Shown here piece after piece: positions 1 to 7,451 of a DNA stretch of 20,034 bases. The position numbers and the translations under genes were made by a program. This stretch comes from RI-106 sp964496875 (GTDB taxonomy: Bacteria; Cyanobacteriota; Vampirovibrionia; Obscuribacterales; Obscuribacteraceae), in NCBI GenBank assembly GCA_964496875.1, contig CAZCBH010000096.1, forward strand, positions 1 through 20,034. Direction: 5' to 3'. The first letter of the stretch is position 1. Each line of letters begins with the position of its first letter. A model generated the notes under the pieces. That model made no database searches, was not told where the DNA came from, and saw only the letters and a program-made list of their open reading frames with translations.

Positions 1-148
1 AGCTCATCGTAGAAAAACTGACCGAACCGGATCTGCTTCTCCGCTGCGCTCAGCTCATCGTAGAAAAACTGACCGAACCGGATCTGCTTCTCCGCTGCGC
101 TCAGCTTCTAGCAAAAACTGACCTTTCAAAAAAACTGACCGAACCGGA
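1..148 (+). repeat. 51-bp tandem repeat (two perfect copies, two decayed shorter copies)
   Basis: Bases 1-51 and 52-102 are identical. The core AAAAACTGACC recurs at 13, 64, 113 and 130. The full 20-bp core GAAAAACTGACCGAACCGGA is present in the first two copies and nearly complete in the last. Spacing is 51, 49 and 17 bp. Because 51 is a multiple of three, the array encodes 17-residue protein repeats in the plus-strand frame from base 3. It may continue left of the window. Perfect nucleotide identity between the first two copies suggests recent expansion or homogenisation. Confidence 0.9.
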
Positions 149-233
149 GAACAATTCTGGGTCTTGCCGAATCCGGAAAAACTTCGACCAGGTCGAGTTG
201 AACTTCTCCCAGCAACATTACGTTGAAATGTAG
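1..233 (+). CDS. 3' end of a repeat-containing protein of unknown function (5' truncated by window edge)
   Basis: The frame beginning at base 3 is open from the window edge to TAG at 231-233, giving 76 residues with no start codon in view. It begins with two identical 17-residue repeats (LIVEKLTEPDLLLRCAQ), followed by a decayed part (AQLLAKTDLSKKLTEP) and a unique polar tail of about 27 residues ending in VEM. The decayed part contains two shorter copies of the DNA motif at different spacing, yet stays in frame and keeps the LTEP element, which favours real coding in this frame. The repeats are leucine-rich and look amphipathic and helical. I do not recognise the family. The stop lies 15 nt before the start of the zinc-ribbon gene, whose ribosome binding site begins at the next base, so the two are probably co-transcribed. 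The opposite-strand frame over the same bases is judged a shadow. Confidence 0.6.
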   Translation, partial: LIVEKLTEPDLLLRCAQLIVEKLTEPDLLLRCAQLLAKTDLSKKLTEPENNSGSCRIRKNFDQVELNFSQQHYVEM

Positions 234-241
234 AAAGGAGG
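234..241 (+). promoter_or_regulatory. Near-perfect Shine-Dalgarno site for the zinc-ribbon protein
   Basis: AAAGGAGG sits 7 nt before the ATG at 249. It is among the strongest ribosome binding sites in the window and fixes that start. It begins directly after the stop codon of the repeat protein. Confidence 0.8.
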
Positions 242-248
242 ATCAATT

Positions 249-1085
249 ATGGAAATTGAAGAAAGAAAACATGATTTATCTAAAAACGGCTACAGAAGTA
301 GAGGAGAATGCCTTGCCATCCTCGACGAAATCAGATGGGCCAGCGGTTTCCACTGCCCGGCTTGTGGTGATTGCAGAAGCTATCCTATTAGAAGCAGAGG
401 TTTACTGGAATGTCGAACCTGCAACAAACAAATCTCCGCGACTTCAGGCACCGTCCTACATGGAGCACGGAATCTCGATGTCTGGCTCCGGGTAATCGAA
501 GCCTTCGCATCTGACACCAGCCTCACCGCCGCTGCCCTGGCGAGAGAATTAAAGGCGCGCTACGAAACAGTCTGGCAAATCCTGCAGAAGCTTAGAGCTT
601 CCATCCTTAACGAAGCAAATACGAAAAGCTTGCCCGGGAGAATCAAAAGAAATGACCTGCTAAAAGCATTGTTCAAATGGAGCAAAGAGAACAAAGACCC
701 CGGAACAATCCTGGAAAAAACTAGTGGAGTCGTTTCGAAAATTGCAGCTCCAGGCGATGATGATCCAATAAACACAATCGAAACTGACACAAAAAAACAA
801 GACGCCGATCTGGCCAGATCATTGACCAACTACCTTCTACTCATCTACTTCGGGGTAAGCAAAAAGTATTCTCAGCTATACATAGCAGAGCATTGGCTCC
901 GGCAATCTATAACAAGAGATTCAAAACCAAACGCAAAGCAATTAGATCTCCTAAATAGAAGACTGCTGTCATTCTTTCTTCGAGCCGGTCCCGGCAGAAT
1001 GTGTGCGAATGAAATAAATGAATATTCCTCACCGGAGCTGTTGATCTATCCCAGAGAAACAATCGGCGTGTTCCGCCCACTTTGA
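249..1085 (+). CDS. Zinc-ribbon/HTH protein resembling an IS1595-family transposase without a DDE domain
   Basis: This 278-residue protein has an N-terminal zinc ribbon with ligands C36, C39, C55 and C58, followed by QISATSGTVLHGARNLDVW and a helix-turn-helix at about 85-118. That order is characteristic of IS1595/ISXO2-type transposases. Their DDE nuclease normally comes next and opens with a VDETY-like motif. Here residues 121-195 are a charged linker with no recognisable catalytic motif. Residues 199-220 (IYFGVSKKYSQLYIAEHWLR) resemble the conserved tail that follows the DDE domain in those transposases. The reading frame is intact. The likely role is DNA binding without transposition, as a domesticated regulator or an internally deleted relic. 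The start is fixed by the ribosome binding site at 234-241. The gene converges on the hydrolase gene with a 23-nt gap. The family match is from memory of motifs, not a search. Confidence 0.65.
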   Translation: MEIEERKHDLSKNGYRSRGECLAILDEIRWASGFHCPACGDCRSYPIRSRGLLECRTCNKQISATSGTVLHGARNLDVWLRVIEAFASDTSLTAAALARELKARYETVWQILQKLRASILNEANTKSLPGRIKRNDLLKALFKWSKENKDPGTILEKTSGVVSKIAAPGDDDPINTIETDTKKQDADLARSLTNYLLLIYFGVSKKYSQLYIAEHWLRQSITRDSKPNAKQLDLLNRRLLSFFLRAGPGRMCANEINEYSSPELLIYPRETIGVFRPL

Positions 1086-1108
1086 AAAGATCAAGTCTAG
1101 GCAAACGT

Positions 1109-2485
1109 CTAAGGACCAATTGTTTTATGAATCGATTGAATCCAGTGCGCTATATCTTCGATGACTCGCGCATCTACATTCCTGCTATCACGATAATATT
1201 CCTCCGGCGAGCTCTTACCGCTTCCCGCTAAGAACAAATGATTCAAGCCGGGATACAACTTGAACTGGTACTGTTTATCGCTTCCCGGCTTGGATGCAAC
1301 GGCGTTTCGCCAACCCTCAAAGTCACCAGATTCGGTGACCTGGTAGTCTCGTCCCCCCTGAAGAAATAGAACAGGCTTATCCAGTTCTTTGATTCCTTTT
1401 TTAGGGTCATATCTATTTAAATCCGCCCAGTAGAGGGTTGATGCCCCAAAAATCAAGCGCTTATCCTTTGTCGCGCCTGGACTATTTATCTTCTCATAAT
1501 CAAGAGCTCGAATCTCGGCAACTTGCTTCTTCAAGGCAGGTAGACTGTCCCTGGCAGGCTTATCTCCAAGAGAAGCGAGATACTCTGTCTGGGCGATCAT
1601 CTTCTCCGGAAGCGCGATACTTGCACCGGCCAGAGAGATATACCCGGCAACATCAGGACACGCTTGGGCAATCCTCGGAATAAGCATCCCACCTTGACTG
1701 TGCCCTAAAACGAAGATCGCAGAATTGTCTATCCCGGAAATAGTTTTGAGGCTCTTCACCGCTTCCGCCACATCATCAATCACTTCGTCTTTGACTGTCA
1801 TAGATTCAATCTGAGCGTCGTCGAGCTTATACAATTTGGTCCTCTTGGCGTATCGAAGCACGAGGATACCTCTAGAAGCGAGCCCGTGAGCCAAATCCAT
1901 AAACGGCTTATTAGAACCGACGGATTCATCCATGTCTTGCGGTCCCGAGCCATGAACCAGTACGACGGCGGGGAAAGGTCCTTTGCCGTTCGGAATCGAA
2001 AGCTTTCCCCAGAGCTTCCACTTGCTGAGGCCGAACCGCAAGGGCTCCTCATGGAAAGAATCTGCCTTCACATATGGTGCTGCCTCATATCCAGGTTTAT
2101 GCGGCACCACGAAAAAACCGGAAACTTTGCAATCGGAATCGAACACAACTTTGAAATCAAGAAAGACCTGTTTATATTTTCGGGGCAAAAACACGATTTT
2201 GTAGGACGCGAAATTCTCGATTCTTGGAGGCATCAGTTCTAGAGGCTTTCCATAAAGCGAGTTGACTCTCGCTACAGAAGCTATCAAAACAGAAGGTTTG
2301 ACCTGCTTCTTGGTCGAGTCAGCCAGAAGCTTCCCTGCCTGGGTGGAGTTTCCCTTTTCGAGCGCAGACAAAAATGATTCTGCGACTGCGCCTATCTCCT
2401 TTGCGCCTTCACTGCCGGCGAGAGCCGGAAGAGCGCACAAGAAGGAAACTAGAAGCAAAAATGATAGACGTGAACGAACAGGCAT
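1109..2485 (-). CDS. Exported alpha/beta hydrolase (serine esterase/peptidase-like) with N-terminal accessory domain
   Basis: A 458-residue protein counted from the ATG at 2485; an in-frame GTG at 2500 would add five residues. The start MPVRSRLSFLLLVSFL is a signal peptide with a probable cleavage after ALPALA (residue 23). Residues about 28-130 form an alpha+beta accessory domain of the DUF3887 kind that often precedes such hydrolases. The hydrolase fold covers about 155-455: oxyanion region VLVHGSG (about 176-182), nucleophile elbow GHSQGG (Ser263), acid GGRD (Asp380) and GLNH (His416). All three catalytic residues are present, so it should be an active periplasmic or surface hydrolase. The substrate cannot be told from sequence. 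It is divergent from the DUF4149-like gene. No clear ribosome binding site precedes either start. Confidence 0.8.
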   Translation of the reverse strand: MPVRSRLSFLLLVSFLCALPALAGSEGAKEIGAVAESFLSALEKGNSTQAGKLLADSTKKQVKPSVLIASVARVNSLYGKPLELMPPRIENFASYKIVFLPRKYKQVFLDFKVVFDSDCKVSGFFVVPHKPGYEAAPYVKADSFHEEPLRFGLSKWKLWGKLSIPNGKGPFPAVVLVHGSGPQDMDESVGSNKPFMDLAHGLASRGILVLRYAKRTKLYKLDDAQIESMTVKDEVIDDVAEAVKSLKTISGIDNSAIFVLGHSQGGMLIPRIAQACPDVAGYISLAGASIALPEKMIAQTEYLASLGDKPARDSLPALKKQVAEIRALDYEKINSPGATKDKRLIFGASTLYWADLNRYDPKKGIKELDKPVLFLQGGRDYQVTESGDFEGWRNAVASKPGSDKQYQFKLYPGLNHLFLAGSGKSSPEEYYRDSRNVDARVIEDIAHWIQSIHKTIGP

Positions 2486-2600
2486 AGGCTGAGCACACAC
2501 ATTTTCAAGAGTCTTTACACATGATAGCCTATCCGATCTACCGGCCCAGGTTAGTGTTACTCTTTCTCAGATCAAAATATCCGGCGCAAAGGTGAAGGGC

Positions 2601-3089
2601 ATGCAAAAAGCTTCCGAAATCACAAGATTGATATCGCTCTCTATCCTGTTCGGCGGCTCTGCCGCTGTGGTCTTCGTGGCAATTGTGCTGGTCAAGGCAG
2701 CCCGGGCTAACGGCGTAGAAGTCGCCGAAGCAGCCTTCCGCAACGGTCCGGCGTTTATTCAATTTGCCAAGATAGCGACCGTTGCAGCAATAGCGCTCTT
2801 AATTGCCGAAGGATTGCACTTTGCCTCCCTGGCGGAAAAAAAACTGAACAAAGCGCGAATGGCTCGATATTCTCTCAGTGGACTCTGCGCGACGACCGCC
2901 CTGATTTTTTCCCTGGCAATTACTCCGAATATGGAGAAACTGCTGCCTGATATAAAAACGGACAAATCAGCCCATGAAAAATTTCATCAACTCCATGAAA
3001 CCTCCAGAGCCGTTTTCGGTGCATCAATTATTCTCGCTTTGCTAGCTCTGGTCACTCCGGTGGTTGCCGGAGCAGCAAAGGAACAGTAG
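2601..3089 (+). CDS. DUF4149/TMEM205-like four-helix membrane protein
   Basis: A 162-residue inner-membrane protein with predicted helices at about 11-32, 55-75, 91-109 and 137-157. The spacing of helices, the ITPNMEKL segment after helix 3 and the FHQLHETSR segment just before helix 4 resemble the DUF4149 (TMEM205-like) family, whose function is not established. I chose the ATG at 2601 because AAGGTG at 2589-2594 lies 6 nt upstream; the in-frame GTG at 2592 is inside that site. It is followed 36 nt later by treZ on the same strand, so the two may share a transcript. The family call is tentative; the membrane topology is clearer. Confidence 0.65.
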   Translation: MQKASEITRLISLSILFGGSAAVVFVAIVLVKAARANGVEVAEAAFRNGPAFIQFAKIATVAAIALLIAEGLHFASLAEKKLNKARMARYSLSGLCATTALIFSLAITPNMEKLLPDIKTDKSAHEKFHQLHETSRAVFGASIILALLALVTPVVAGAAKEQ

Positions 3090-3125
3090 CCCAGGCGATA
3101 TTCAGATAGAAGGAAACTGACGGAT

Positions 3126-4982
3126 ATGTTCTACCAGCATGAAACACCATTCGGTCCGAAACTCTTGAAAGAAGGTGGAGCAGAGTTTCGCATCTGGGCG
3201 CCGGATGCAAAAACGATGAAACTCAAACTGAACGGCTCCACAGATGCGGTATCGGAGATGGAAAGAGATGAAGACGGCTGGTACAGACTGACTGTCAAAG
3301 AGGCGAAGCCCGGCACGCAATACCAGTTTGTGTTAGACGACAATCTCCATGTGCCGGATCCGGCCTCCCGCTATCAACCAAACGGCGTACATGGTCCAAG
3401 CCAGCTGATTAATCCCGTAGCCTTCAAGTGGGACGACGAAGACTGGCAGGGACGCCCGCTCAATGAAGTAGTAATCTATGAGCTCCATCCGGGTACGTTC
3501 TCTCCCGAAGGCACTTATCAAGGCATTTTAGAAAAGCTCGACTATTTCGAAAAGCTTGGCATAACCGCTATAGAGATAATGCCGCTCTCTGACTTTCCGG
3601 GTGAATTCAACTGGGGCTACGACGGGGTTATGCCCTATTCTCCGGCCCGCTGCTATGGTAGCCCCGAAGAGTTGAAAGAGCTTGTCAACGAAGCCCACAA
3701 AAGAGGTCTGATGGTCTTCCTCGATGTGGTCTACAACCACTTCGGTCCCGACGGCAATTATATGTACGTGTATGGCGGGCCTTTTTTCAACAAAGAGAAT
3801 CCGACGCCCTGGGGCAGCAGCCTCAACTATGATGGCGACCACAGTGATATCGTTCGTCGCTTCGTAGTTGACAATGTACTCTACTGGCTCACCGAATTTC
3901 GCTTCGACGGCCTCAGATTTGATGCGGTCGACACCATTTTCGACAGCTCTGAAAAACACATATTGACGGAGATTTCAGAAGCGGTCCGCAACGGTCCGGG
4001 ACAAGATCGCTATATTCATCTGATTCTAGAGAATGTTTCGAATAACGCCCAATATCTTGGCACCATCCCCGGTGAACCAGGTTTATTCGATTCGCAGTGG
4101 TCCGACGACATCCACCATGCCTGCCATGTTCTTGCCACCGGCGAAGACACGGGCTATTACAAAGACTTCACCGAAGAGACATCTTCAAGAAGCTGCCTGG
4201 AACACCTTGGTCGCTCCCTGGCGGAGGGCTATAGCTTCCAGGGTGAACACTCTACTTACTGGGGAGAAAAAGACCGGGGCACACCCAGCGCTCACCTGCC
4301 TCCTACATCGTTCATAGCCTTTACGCAGAATCACGACCAGGTCGGCAACCGCGCCTTCGGAGACAGAATCACCACCCTGGCAGAAGAAGAAGCGGTGCGG
4401 GCAATAGTGGCGGTGGTTCTACTGGCGCCGACCATCCCCATGCTCTTTATGGGCGAAGAATGGGGCTCCCGAAACGACTTTTATTGGTTCGCGGACTTCG
4501 GAGATGATCTGGCTCCTTCTGTCAGGGAAGGCCGCCGCAACGAATTTGGCAAATTCGAACAATTTCAGGATGAAGATCTGATCAATGCCATTCCGGATCC
4601 ATGTTCCGAAGAGACCTTCCTGCGCTCACGCCTGGACTGGAACGAACTCAACGAAGAGGTGCACCAGCAGTGGTTGGGCTACTACAAACTGTTGCTGGAA
4701 CTCAGAAAGCGAACGATAATGCATATCACTCCCCGCATAGAAACGGGCAAAGCAAGCTGGCGCATACTGGAAGAAGGACTTTTAAAAGTCACCTGGCCGC
4801 TAAAAGACGGCGGCGCGCTCAAGTTAATCGCCAATCTCACCGACCAGGGCAACCCCACCCCCCTGTTTACCGAAAGAGAGTTTAAAAGAGAGAACATTCT
4901 CTTCCAGACTCCAGCCAGTACAACCACCGAGATGGACAGCGGCACAGTGCCACCATGGGCGATTATCTGGCTTCTGGACTGA
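3126..4982 (+). CDS. treZ: Malto-oligosyltrehalose trehalohydrolase
   Basis: A 618-residue GH13 enzyme, close to the usual length of TreZ. It hydrolyses maltooligosyltrehalose, made by TreY, to free trehalose and a shortened maltodextrin in the cytoplasm. Residues 1-100 form the CBM48/E-set domain (FRIWAPDA at 21-28). The barrel has FNWGYDGV (161-168), DVVYNHFGPDGNY (200-212), the nucleophile Asp266 in GLRFDAVD, the acid/base Glu302 in LILEN and Asp404 in TQNHDQVGNRAFGDR. FNWGYDGV and NHDQVGNRA are more typical of TreZ than of glycogen branching enzyme. No signal peptide is seen. TreY is not in the window, so it must lie elsewhere if the pathway is complete. The start is ATG with a modest AGAAGGA about 11 nt upstream. 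Confidence 0.93.
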   Translation: MFYQHETPFGPKLLKEGGAEFRIWAPDAKTMKLKLNGSTDAVSEMERDEDGWYRLTVKEAKPGTQYQFVLDDNLHVPDPASRYQPNGVHGPSQLINPVAFKWDDEDWQGRPLNEVVIYELHPGTFSPEGTYQGILEKLDYFEKLGITAIEIMPLSDFPGEFNWGYDGVMPYSPARCYGSPEELKELVNEAHKRGLMVFLDVVYNHFGPDGNYMYVYGGPFFNKENPTPWGSSLNYDGDHSDIVRRFVVDNVLYWLTEFRFDGLRFDAVDTIFDSSEKHILTEISEAVRNGPGQDRYIHLILENVSNNAQYLGTIPGEPGLFDSQWSDDIHHACHVLATGEDTGYYKDFTEETSSRSCLEHLGRSLAEGYSFQGEHSTYWGEKDRGTPSAHLPPTSFIAFTQNHDQVGNRAFGDRITTLAEEEAVRAIVAVVLLAPTIPMLFMGEEWGSRNDFYWFADFGDDLAPSVREGRRNEFGKFEQFQDEDLINAIPDPCSEETFLRSRLDWNELNEEVHQQWLGYYKLLLELRKRTIMHITPRIETGKASWRILEEGLLKVTWPLKDGGALKLIANLTDQGNPTPLFTEREFKRENILFQTPASTTTEMDSGTVPPWAIIWLLD

Positions 4983-5002
4983 TAAGTTAGAGAGCCTTAT
5001 CA
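4980..5002. terminator. Weak hairpin between convergent treZ and the membrane-protein gene
   Basis: TGATAAG (4980-4986, starting at the treZ stop codon) can pair with CTTATCA (4996-5002) across a 9-nt loop. The stem is AT-rich and no T tract follows on either strand, so this is at best a weak bidirectional terminator between two convergent genes 24 nt apart. Confidence 0.25.
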
Positions 5003-5006
5003 ATGA

Positions 5007-5948
5007 TCAATGCTTCGAATGATGAGAAGAGGGCAGATAAGCCATTTTACTCAACCCTTCATCGATATCGAGACCCTGACGTCGCATCTTCACATCGCGA
5101 CAAAAGAGAGCAACCCCTGATAGAGCAGCTCCTAACGAAAGCATATTGATAATGCAACTCGAGATCGCCTCGAGAACTCTTAAATAAATAGGAAAGTTGA
5201 TCTCGTCCATCTTGCCCTGGACATAGCCTTCCCAGATTCCCAGAAAGATCACGGGAAGATAGAGCGGCAGGGTGACTATAAAAATCGAGATTAAAAGAAG
5301 ACAGATATAAGACAGCCCTCGCATAACCGCCGTGCCGGAGAGAACGAAACCCTCTTTCAGTGATTCTTTGATCCCGCTCTCCGTCCCGCATACGGCCACG
5401 AATGCGATAGCGGTATAAAGCAGAGAATAGCTGAAAGCGACCACGAAAGTGAGACCTTCCAGAAATCCCAGCACTATACACATAACCTTGCCGAGGGTAT
5501 CACCGGTGCCGAGATAGAGGGTAGAAACGAAAAGAAAAGTCCAGATTATGGCGACCAGGGTGGGCAACATGAAACTGACCGCGTAAACAGTCATGATTTC
5601 CCTCTGCCTGCCTCTGGCGTATTCATAGGCTACAGAATACTCCTTGTCCATCGATAAAACGCAGCGGACAAAAGCGCAGGAACGCAGAGCTATCTCCCAC
5701 TGGCAGGCGATCATCACCAGAACCAGACCGAGCCCGCAAGCCATATGAACGGCAAAGAATCCGGGATCAAGACTCTGGGCTTGTACCCAGTGCACAAAAC
5801 AGAACTGAGAGCCTGATAGTGCCATGCTAAAAAATAGAGAAGGAACAAGAAATATTGAGACAATAGACTTCCAATTTTTTCTAACCAGCCGAAAGCCCAG
5901 ACCGACCAGGTCTCCCAGGGAACGAGGGCTGTCAGGAAGATTAATCAT
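5007..5948 (-). CDS. Polytopic inner-membrane protein, function unknown
   Basis: A 313-residue hydrophobic protein with about six predicted transmembrane segments (roughly 28-46, 66-86, 121-146, 153-178, 212-235 and 270-292) and a hydrophilic C-terminus (residues 293-313). The short amphipathic N-terminus (SLGDLVGLGFRLVRKNWK) preceding helix 1, and the duplicated look of helix pairs with soluble amphipathic stretches, recall the loose group of DUF975/glycerophosphodiester phosphodiesterase membrane-domain proteins. I see no motif strong enough to assign it. It is convergent with treZ and divergent from the HD phosphohydrolase. The start is ATG at 5948 with no obvious ribosome binding site. 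Confidence 0.6.
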   Translation of the reverse strand: MINLPDSPRSLGDLVGLGFRLVRKNWKSIVSIFLVPSLFFSMALSGSQFCFVHWVQAQSLDPGFFAVHMACGLGLVLVMIACQWEIALRSCAFVRCVLSMDKEYSVAYEYARGRQREIMTVYAVSFMLPTLVAIIWTFLFVSTLYLGTGDTLGKVMCIVLGFLEGLTFVVAFSYSLLYTAIAFVAVCGTESGIKESLKEGFVLSGTAVMRGLSYICLLLISIFIVTLPLYLPVIFLGIWEGYVQGKMDEINFPIYLRVLEAISSCIINMLSLGAALSGVALFCRDVKMRRQGLDIDEGLSKMAYLPSSHHSKH

Positions 5949-6003
5949 TACAACAGGATGGCATAAAGACCGGCTAATTTCTTATATAGATAGAGATCGT
6001 CAG

Positions 6004-6009
6004 TATAAT
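6004..6009 (+). promoter_or_regulatory. Probable -10 box for the HD phosphohydrolase/ffh transcript
   Basis: A perfect TATAAT lies in the divergent intergenic region, about 23 nt upstream of the leader ORF. The -35 position (around 5981-5987) has only a poor match. Transcription would start near 6016 and the first translated codon would be the leader ATG at 6032. Confidence 0.4.
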
Positions 6010-6031
6010 AGGGTATCTGAGGAGAAAAGTA

Positions 6032-6067
6032 ATGACCGGACACATTCCTGTCATTAAACAGCCATGA
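6032..6067 (+). CDS. 11-codon leader ORF translationally coupled to the HD phosphohydrolase
   Basis: ATG at 6032 opens an 11-residue peptide, MTGHIPVIKQP, ending at TGA 6065-6067. A good ribosome binding site (GAGGAG, 6019-6024) lies 7 nt upstream. The stop overlaps the HD gene's start as ATGA, and the HD gene has no ribosome binding site of its own. An in-frame TAA at 6055-6057 rules out an upstream extension of the HD gene. The arrangement implies that ribosomes load at the leader and restart on the HD gene. No amino-acid run typical of an attenuator is present, so simple coupling is the likeliest role. Confidence 0.5.
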   Translation: MTGHIPVIKQP

Positions 6068-7371
6068 TCAAAGCAAAGAAGAGAACCTACCTCGACCCCA
6101 TTCATCAAGATATCGTTCTGGATCGCAAAGATCCGGCCGAAAACCTGATAATCGACTTGATAGACACCGAAGAGTTTCAGCGCCTACGAAGAATTGGCCA
6201 GCTCGGGGTTTCCTATTTCACTTTTCAAGGGGCAGAAGGTTCTAGATTCACCCATTCGGTCGGAGTCATGCATGTCGCCTCCAAGCTCCTTGAACAACTG
6301 GCAGAGAAGCACCCCTCCGTCCTCGAATATCGTCCGCTCGTTCTAGCCTCGGCGCTGCTGCACGATGTCGGCCATGGACCCTTTTCCCATGTCACCGAGC
6401 AGATTCTCTGCTATGACCACGAAAACTGGTCTTGCCGCATAGTCGATGAAGACACAAGAGTCAGAGAAGTGCTGGACAAATTCTCAGAGGATAAAAACCT
6501 GGCGGATAAAATCGTCAAGGTTTTGAAAAAGCAGTTCAGACCGAAATTCGTCTCTCATATGATCTCGAGCCAGTTAGACTGCGATCGATTCGACTATTTG
6601 TTGAGAGACAGCTATATGACTGGCACCAAATACGGTTTATTCGCCCTACAAAGGATTTTGCGCTCGCTTGAAATAGACGAAGAGAACGAGCGTATGATAG
6701 TCGCCGGGGAGAAAGGCCAGGTCGCGGTCGAGGACTATCTATTTGCCAGATTCAGCATGTACGCCCAGGTCTATTATCATCGCAAGAATCTTGCCGCCAG
6801 AACTCTTCTGGCGAAGCTAATTCGAAGAGCCCGCTACGTTATGACCCACCGCCGCGAGCCTATTTCCTACATAGATGAGCCTACTCGCAAATGGCTGACT
6901 GGAGAGGATCTCGACGTAAAAGACTATCTTCATCTCGATGATGTCCAGCTCACCTACCACTTCAAGATGTGGCTCCGGGATCCGGATCCCATTCTTTCTG
7001 ATCTTGCCTCTCGCTTTCTGAGCCGCAAATTGTTTAAAGCAATCAGAATATCTACCCAGGACAAGAAACTGAATCGCGACATCGAAGGAGAAGCAAGACG
7101 CCTGACCAAACAGGCCAATCTCGATCCGGATTATTATGTAGGCATCGAATACACCGGCTTTCGACCCTATGACTATTACCGCCCCGACGCGGACAATCCG
7201 CAGACAAATATATTGATCAGATCAGAGGAAGGAGAAGTCCAAGAGCTCTCCCGGGTCTCTCTGGCAGTGGAAGCACTGGTCAAAGGAGACTACGAATCCA
7301 ACTGGCTGGTCTATCCCGATGAGATTTCTGATCGTATATCGGCTATCAAAGAGCTGATACCGGTCAAATGA
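6064..7371 (+). CDS. HD-domain phosphohydrolase (dNTP triphosphohydrolase-like, YwfO/COG1078 family)
   Basis: A 435-residue cytoplasmic protein, the usual size for the COG1078 branch related to dGTPase and SAMHD1. Metal ligands are visible in order: H64 in RFTHSVGVMH, H100-D101 in LLHDVGHGPFSH, and the DCDRFDYLLRDSY block (D172/D174), typical of the family. Members hydrolyse deoxynucleoside triphosphates; the exact substrate here cannot be deduced. The C-terminal half (about 260-435) is the variable helical region. Translation probably depends on the 11-codon leader through an ATGA overlap. Its own stop also overlaps an ATG (ATGA at 7368-7371), leading toward ffh. Confidence 0.85.
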   Translation: MIKAKKRTYLDPIHQDIVLDRKDPAENLIIDLIDTEEFQRLRRIGQLGVSYFTFQGAEGSRFTHSVGVMHVASKLLEQLAEKHPSVLEYRPLVLASALLHDVGHGPFSHVTEQILCYDHENWSCRIVDEDTRVREVLDKFSEDKNLADKIVKVLKKQFRPKFVSHMISSQLDCDRFDYLLRDSYMTGTKYGLFALQRILRSLEIDEENERMIVAGEKGQVAVEDYLFARFSMYAQVYYHRKNLAARTLLAKLIRRARYVMTHRREPISYIDEPTRKWLTGEDLDVKDYLHLDDVQLTYHFKMWLRDPDPILSDLASRFLSRKLFKAIRISTQDKKLNRDIEGEARRLTKQANLDPDYYVGIEYTGFRPYDYYRPDADNPQTNILIRSEEGEVQELSRVSLAVEALVKGDYESNWLVYPDEISDRISAIKELIPVK

Positions 7372-7451
7372 ATGAAGTAAATGAAGTAAATCAAGTAGAG
7401 AGAAGAGAAAAGAGGAAAAACCGAAACTATGTTCGATGCTCTTACCGATAG
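7368..7451 (+). CDS. Possible 27-codon bridge ORF between the HD gene and ffh
   Basis: ATG at 7368 overlaps the HD gene's TGA as ATGA and opens 27 codons ending at TAG 7449-7451, which runs 23 nt into ffh in another frame. The peptide starts MNEVNEVNQVE and then becomes rich in Arg, Lys and Glu. The DNA beneath its start is a 9-bp near-tandem repeat (ATGAAGTAA twice, then ATCAAGTAG). It could serve to re-deliver ribosomes to ffh. It may equally be chance; no independent ribosome binding site is seen. Confidence 0.25.
   Translation: MNEVNEVNQVERREKRKNRNYVRCSYR

Noticed and set aside
1..189. Repeated AAAAACTGACC motifs as operator iterons or a CRISPR array
   Set aside because: The spacing is 51, 49 and 17 bp with no unique spacers between identical repeats, so it is not CRISPR. 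The repeats are explained as protein-coding; operator use remains possible but unsupported.
55..246. Minus-strand open frame over the 51-bp repeats
   Set aside because: It is the mirror of the plus-strand frame, which is open across the whole segment, keeps its motif in decayed copies and ends right at the next gene's ribosome binding site.
560..829. Minus-strand ORF inside the zinc-ribbon gene
   Set aside because: It lies wholly within a supported gene, with no ribosome binding site or recognisable motif; treated as a shadow.
1..1110. A complete IS1595 insertion sequence
   Set aside because: No terminal inverted repeats or target duplications are visible near the gene, and the catalytic domain is missing.
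5059..5481. 140-residue minus-strand ORF in another frame of the membrane-protein gene
   Set aside because: Arginine- and serine-rich composition with no domain; the overlapping frame gives a coherent polytopic membrane protein.
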